Source: Solirubrobacterales bacterium 70-9 (GTDB lineage Bacteria > Actinomycetota > Thermoleophilia > Solirubrobacterales > 70-9). Taken from it: a DNA stretch of 7,351 nucleotides. The translations under genes were made by a program, and so were the position numbers. Of this stretch, positions 5,360-7,351 are shown in pieces; position 1 is the stretch's first letter, and every line of letters starts with the position of its first letter. The notes beneath the pieces are model-generated. The model worked only from the letters and a program-made list of their open reading frames with translations, ran no database searches and was not told the origin of the DNA. The stretch spans positions 6,268 to 13,618 of the forward strand of contig MKSH01000129.1 of the NCBI GenBank assembly GCA_001898095.1, written 5' to 3'.

Positions 5360-5758
5360 ATGGGATTCGACCAGTACCACGAGCCACCGGAGGAGCTGCC
5401 CGCCGAGACGCGCACGTTCGCGCGCCTCTGCGCCTCGCTCGAAGAGGAGTGCCAGGCGATCGGCTGGTACCAACAGCGACTGGCGGTGGAGCCGGACGCC
5501 GACGCCCGGGCGATCATGGAAGACGCCCAGGGGGAGGAGTTCAAGCACTTCTCGATGGACCTCGAGTTCCTGCTGCGGCGGGTGCCGCGCTGGCGTGAGA
5601 TCGCCGCGGGCGTGCTCTTCCAGGAGGGCGACATCGTCGAGCACGGCGAGGCGGCGGAGGCGGCATCCGAGGACGACGACGGCGACGCGGCGGTCGCTCC
5701 GATGGCGGGCGGCGAAGGCTCGCTGGGGATCGGCAGCCTGAAGGGACGGGGACGATGA
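5360..5758 (+). CDS. Encapsulated ferritin-like protein (EncFtn), encapsulin cargo
   Basis: This is a 132-residue cargo ferroxidase. EncFtn proteins are two-helix half-ferritins that assemble into rings inside the encapsulin shell and oxidise Fe(II) for mineral storage. Helix 1 (about 14-42) carries LEEECQAIGWYQQRL, and helix 2 (about 46-74) carries EEFKHFSMDLEFLLRR. Against the Rhodospirillum rubrum protein as I remember it, Glu30, Glu60 and His63 match ferroxidase ligands Glu32, Glu62 and His65, and Trp36 matches Trp38. The accessory metal ligand Glu34 is Gln32 here. A third helix (about 77-92) is followed by an acidic Ala/Asp-rich linker. The C-terminal cargo-loading peptide is GSLGIGSLKG (120-129), close to the family consensus, plus a short RGR tail. 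ATG at 5360 is 9 bases after the GH114 stop with no strong ribosome binding site. Its TGA overlaps the shell gene ATG. Confidence 0.94.
   Translation: MGFDQYHEPPEELPAETRTFARLCASLEEECQAIGWYQQRLAVEPDADARAIMEDAQGEEFKHFSMDLEFLLRRVPRWREIAAGVLFQEGDIVEHGEAAEAASEDDDGDAAVAPMAGGEGSLGIGSLKGRGR
5740..5746 (+). promoter_or_regulatory. Ribosome binding site of the encapsulin shell gene, inside the cargo gene
   Basis: GAAGGGA ends 8 bases before the ATG at 5755. Its AAG GGA are also the Lys-Gly codons of the cargo-loading peptide. It fixes the shell start and, with the ATGA stop/start overlap, supports coupled translation. Confidence 0.7.
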
Positions 5759-6555
5759 ACCACCTGCTGCGCGGCCACGCGCCGCTCACCGATTCAAACT
5801 GGAAGCTGCTCGACGAGGAGGCGGTGGAGCGCCTCGAGGGGCCGCTGGCAGCGCGGCGGCTGGTCGACTTCGTCGGCCCGCAGGGCTGGGAGCACTCGGC
5901 CACGAACCTCGGCCGCACCGAGGCGATCGACGGCAACGAGGAGGGCGTCAGCGCACTGCGCCGGCGGGTCCTGCCGCTGGTCGAGGTGCGGGTCGACTTC
6001 AGCGTCTCGCGGGCGGAGATGCGCGACGACGACCGCGGTGCGCTCGACGTCGACCTCGCCTCGCTCGACGACGCCGCCCACCAGATCGCGGTCGCCGAGA
6101 ACAGCGCCGTCTTCAACGGCTGGGCCAAGGCCGGGATCACCGGCGTGATCGAGGCCTCGCCGTTCGATCCCGAGCCGCTCGGACCGAAAGCCGACAACTA
6201 CCCGCGCTCGGTCGCGCGGGCGGTCGAGGCGCTGCGCGAGGCAGGGGTCGAGGGTCCCTACGGCCTGGCGCTCGGCCCCGACGAGTACATCAAGGTGATC
6301 GAGACCGCCGAGCACGGCGGCTACCCGCTGTTCGACCACCTGGCGAAGATCCTCGGCGGGCCGATCGTCTGGGCCCCGGGCCTCTCCGGCGCGGTGGCGA
6401 TGAGCCTGCGCGGCGGCGACTTCCTGCTCGAATCGGGCCAGGACCTCTCGATCGGGTACGACCACCACGACGCCGACGAGGTGCACCTCTACTTCGAGGA
6501 GAGCTTCTCCTTCGTCGTCGCGACCCCCGAGGCCGCGGCACCGCTCACCCCGTAG
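5755..6555 (+). CDS. enc: Encapsulin shell protein, family 1 (HK97 fold)
   Basis: This is a 266-residue shell protomer. Family 1 encapsulins of this length (Thermotoga maritima, 265) form 60-subunit T=1 cages of about 24 nm that take up cargo through a C-terminal peptide. The N-terminal RGHAPLTDSNWKLLDEEA (6-23) is the cargo-binding helix region. VDFVGPQGWEHSATNLGR (37-54), the E-loop region (about 55-72), LPLVEVRVDF (73-82), ENSAVFNGWAKAGITG (115-130), GPYGLALGPDEYIKV (167-181), a pore-loop stretch AEHGGYPLFDHL (185-196) and GGDFLLESGQDLSIGY (220-235) line up along the whole family. Residue 87 is Ala where the Thermotoga protein has the flavin-stacking Trp87. ATG at 5755 overlaps the cargo stop by four bases and has a good ribosome binding site. 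The shell should enclose the EncFtn from the same operon and act as an iron store. Confidence 0.95.
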   Translation: MNHLLRGHAPLTDSNWKLLDEEAVERLEGPLAARRLVDFVGPQGWEHSATNLGRTEAIDGNEEGVSALRRRVLPLVEVRVDFSVSRAEMRDDDRGALDVDLASLDDAAHQIAVAENSAVFNGWAKAGITGVIEASPFDPEPLGPKADNYPRSVARAVEALREAGVEGPYGLALGPDEYIKVIETAEHGGYPLFDHLAKILGGPIVWAPGLSGAVAMSLRGGDFLLESGQDLSIGYDHHDADEVHLYFEESFSFVVATPEAAAPLTP

Positions 6556-6572
6556 CGGGCGCAGGGCACCCA

Positions 6573-6617
6573 ACCCTCTGTCCTTTGTCACCCACAGGGT
6601 TACAAAGGACAGAGGGT
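6573..6617. terminator. Long perfect hairpin between convergent genes, probable bidirectional terminator
   Basis: Arms ACCCTCTGTCCTTTGT (6573-6588) and its exact reverse complement (6602-6617) form a 16-base-pair stem. After one C/T mismatch the stem continues with ACCC/GGGT (6590-6593 and 6597-6600) around an ACA loop. It lies 17 bases after the encapsulin stop and 23 bases before the end of the convergent regulator. No T-run follows on either strand, so it would be a U-less terminator of the kind common in GC-rich actinobacteria, or a transcript-stabilising end. Confidence 0.75.
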
Positions 6618-6640
6618 CGGGGCCTGGGTGGGCCGGGGGC

Positions 6641-7222
6641 CTACTTCGGGTCGGGAGAGCGGAAGTGGAGCATCTCGACCTTCGAGAGCATCCCCTCCTC
6701 GTCGGACTTGGTGAGGCGCTCCGACGACTCGCTCTGGATCTCGAGGACGCGGTCGAGCGTCTCCGAGAGGAGCTTCGACACTTCGTCCCACCCCTGCTTG
6801 TCGACGACCATCGGGGTGCGGCTCAGGTGCCGGTCCTCTTTCTCGTCCATGGTGCCGCTTTTGACGGCCTCCTCGATGTCGTCGAACACCGATTTCAGCA
6901 TCGCGCCGGAGAGGCCGGGGCGGAGGCTCTGAGGCATCCGCGACCATTCGCTGTCACTGAGGAACTGGCGGCGGGTGGCACGGTAGAAATGCTCCGTGGC
7001 GCCCCGTCGCTGCCTCGTGTCGACGAGCTCGATGCAGTCGTATTTCTCGAGCACGCGGACGTGGTAGGCGACCAGATTGAGGCTCTGATCGAGCTCTTGG
7101 GCGAGCAGATTGGGGCTCGCGACGCGCTCGTTCAGAATGATCAGGATTTGTACGCGCAGTGGGTGGGCGAAGGCTTTGGCGACGATCTGTTCGACGCCGT
7201 CCTTCTTTTTCGTTTTCGGCAA
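6641..7222 (-). CDS. ArsR-like winged-helix transcriptional regulator
   Basis: This is a 193-residue predicted DNA-binding protein. Residues about 10-82 form a winged helix: AFAHPLRVQILIILNE (17-32), the helix-turn-helix SPNLLAQELDQSLNLVAYHVRVLEK (36-60) and the wing IELVDTRQRRGATEHFYRAT (64-83), as in the HTH_20/ArsR group. The CxC metal motif of metal-sensing ArsR proteins is absent; only Cys63 is present, so a metal-sensing role is not supported. The C-terminal half (about 100-190) is acidic and mostly helical with no motif I recognise. It may be a dimerisation or ligand region. The start is TTG at 7222, with GAAGGAA (7235-7229) at good spacing. The gene is convergent with the encapsulin operon and separated from it by the hairpin, so regulation of that operon is not implied by position alone. 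Confidence 0.82.
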   Translation of the reverse strand: MPKTKKKDGVEQIVAKAFAHPLRVQILIILNERVASPNLLAQELDQSLNLVAYHVRVLEKYDCIELVDTRQRRGATEHFYRATRRQFLSDSEWSRMPQSLRPGLSGAMLKSVFDDIEEAVKSGTMDEKEDRHLSRTPMVVDKQGWDEVSKLLSETLDRVLEIQSESSERLTKSDEEGMLSKVEMLHFRSPDPK

Positions 7223-7351
7223 GGGGGCTTCCTTCGGTCGTTTGCAAGGGGTGGCACGCCGATCACGAGACCTTAACCAGTCCGGGTCAAGAAATCCAGA
7301 ATTGATCCTAAAACCTCGTTTATTTGTTCGGTTTTACCGGTTTGAACTTGA
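7223..7351. other. AT-rich intergenic region upstream of the ArsR-like gene
   Basis: I find no gene here. From about 7281 on, GC is about 40% by my hand count, far below the coding regions. It should hold the promoter of the regulator. TAAGGT (7275-7270, minus strand) fits TANNNT, but no good -35 box goes with it. TTGACC (7290-7285) has no good -10 box 17 bases on. A CGGTTT word occurs twice near the right end (7329-7334 and 7338-7343), with ACCGGT overlapping the second copy. These could be operator half-sites. Confidence 0.4.

Noticed and set aside
4502..5644. Minus-strand open frame of 380 codons over GH114 and EncFtn
   Set aside because: It is a GC-driven mirror frame with no recognisable motif, opposite two well-recognised proteins.
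6175..6204. CTACCC/ATACCC words in the encapsulin and other coding regions as minus-strand SigF boxes
   Set aside because: They lie inside genes with no gene start nearby on that strand, and Tyr-Pro codons explain them.
6641..7222. ArsR-like protein as the iron sensor of the encapsulin operon
   Set aside because: There are no metal-ligand Cys/His motifs, the gene is convergent and separated by a terminator, and there is no shared promoter region.
6665..7276. Plus-strand open frame opposite the ArsR-like gene
   Set aside because: It is an antisense shadow. The minus-strand product has a clear winged helix, a ribosome binding site and a sensible charge pattern.
1..7351. CRISPR arrays, tRNAs, insertion sequences or toxin-antitoxin pairs
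   Set aside because: I saw no regularly spaced repeats, cloverleaf arms, transposase motifs or paired small genes on either strand.

Overview
The window is very GC-rich and densely coded. The proteins look actinobacterial, and my best guess is a Thermoleophilia/Solirubrobacterales-type soil actinomycete. That guess rests on codon bias, a SigB/SigF-type partner-switching set, an ArsR-like winged-helix protein with a long acidic tail, and a family 1 encapsulin. It is an inference from style, not a database match. I see eight complete genes and one gene cut by the left edge. I see no tRNA, rRNA, CRISPR array, insertion sequence or phage gene.

Layout. On the minus strand, 1-625 is the N-terminal part of an MscS-type mechanosensitive channel and 686-1057 is a STAS-domain anti-sigma-factor antagonist. 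On the plus strand, 1215-2054 is an RsbW/SpoIIAB-like anti-sigma ATPase that carries a second, worn-out copy of its ATPase domain. It ends tail to tail with the minus-strand sigma factor (2051-2860), and both stop codons share one CTAG. Further along the minus strand, 2945-4468 is a sugar-porter-like MFS transporter. Divergent from it, on the plus strand, is a tight three-gene set: a secreted GH114-like glycosidase (4532-5350), an encapsulated ferritin-like protein with a C-terminal cargo-loading peptide (5360-5758) and the encapsulin shell protein (5755-6555). A long perfect hairpin (6573-6617) separates this set from a convergent ArsR-like regulator (6641-7222). The last 130 bases are an AT-rich intergenic region.

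How the genes may work together. The STAS protein, the anti-sigma kinase and the sigma factor form a general-stress partner switch. Dephosphorylated STAS protein would bind the kinase and free the sigma factor. Upstream of the anti-sigma gene lies a full match to the SigB/SigF promoter type (GTTT-N17-GGGTAT), which suggests autoregulation. Weaker matches of the same type (GTTC-N15-GGGTAG and GATT-N15-GGGTAG) sit just upstream of the encapsulin operon and of the channel gene. This gives a testable hypothesis that the local sigma factor controls an iron-storing protein nanocompartment and an osmotic-stress channel.

The most unusual points are the secreted GH114-like enzyme as first gene of an encapsulin operon, the tandem real/degenerate ATPase domains of the anti-sigma factor, the split orientation of the partner-switch genes, and the alanine at the position of the flavin-stacking tryptophan known from the Thermotoga shell.
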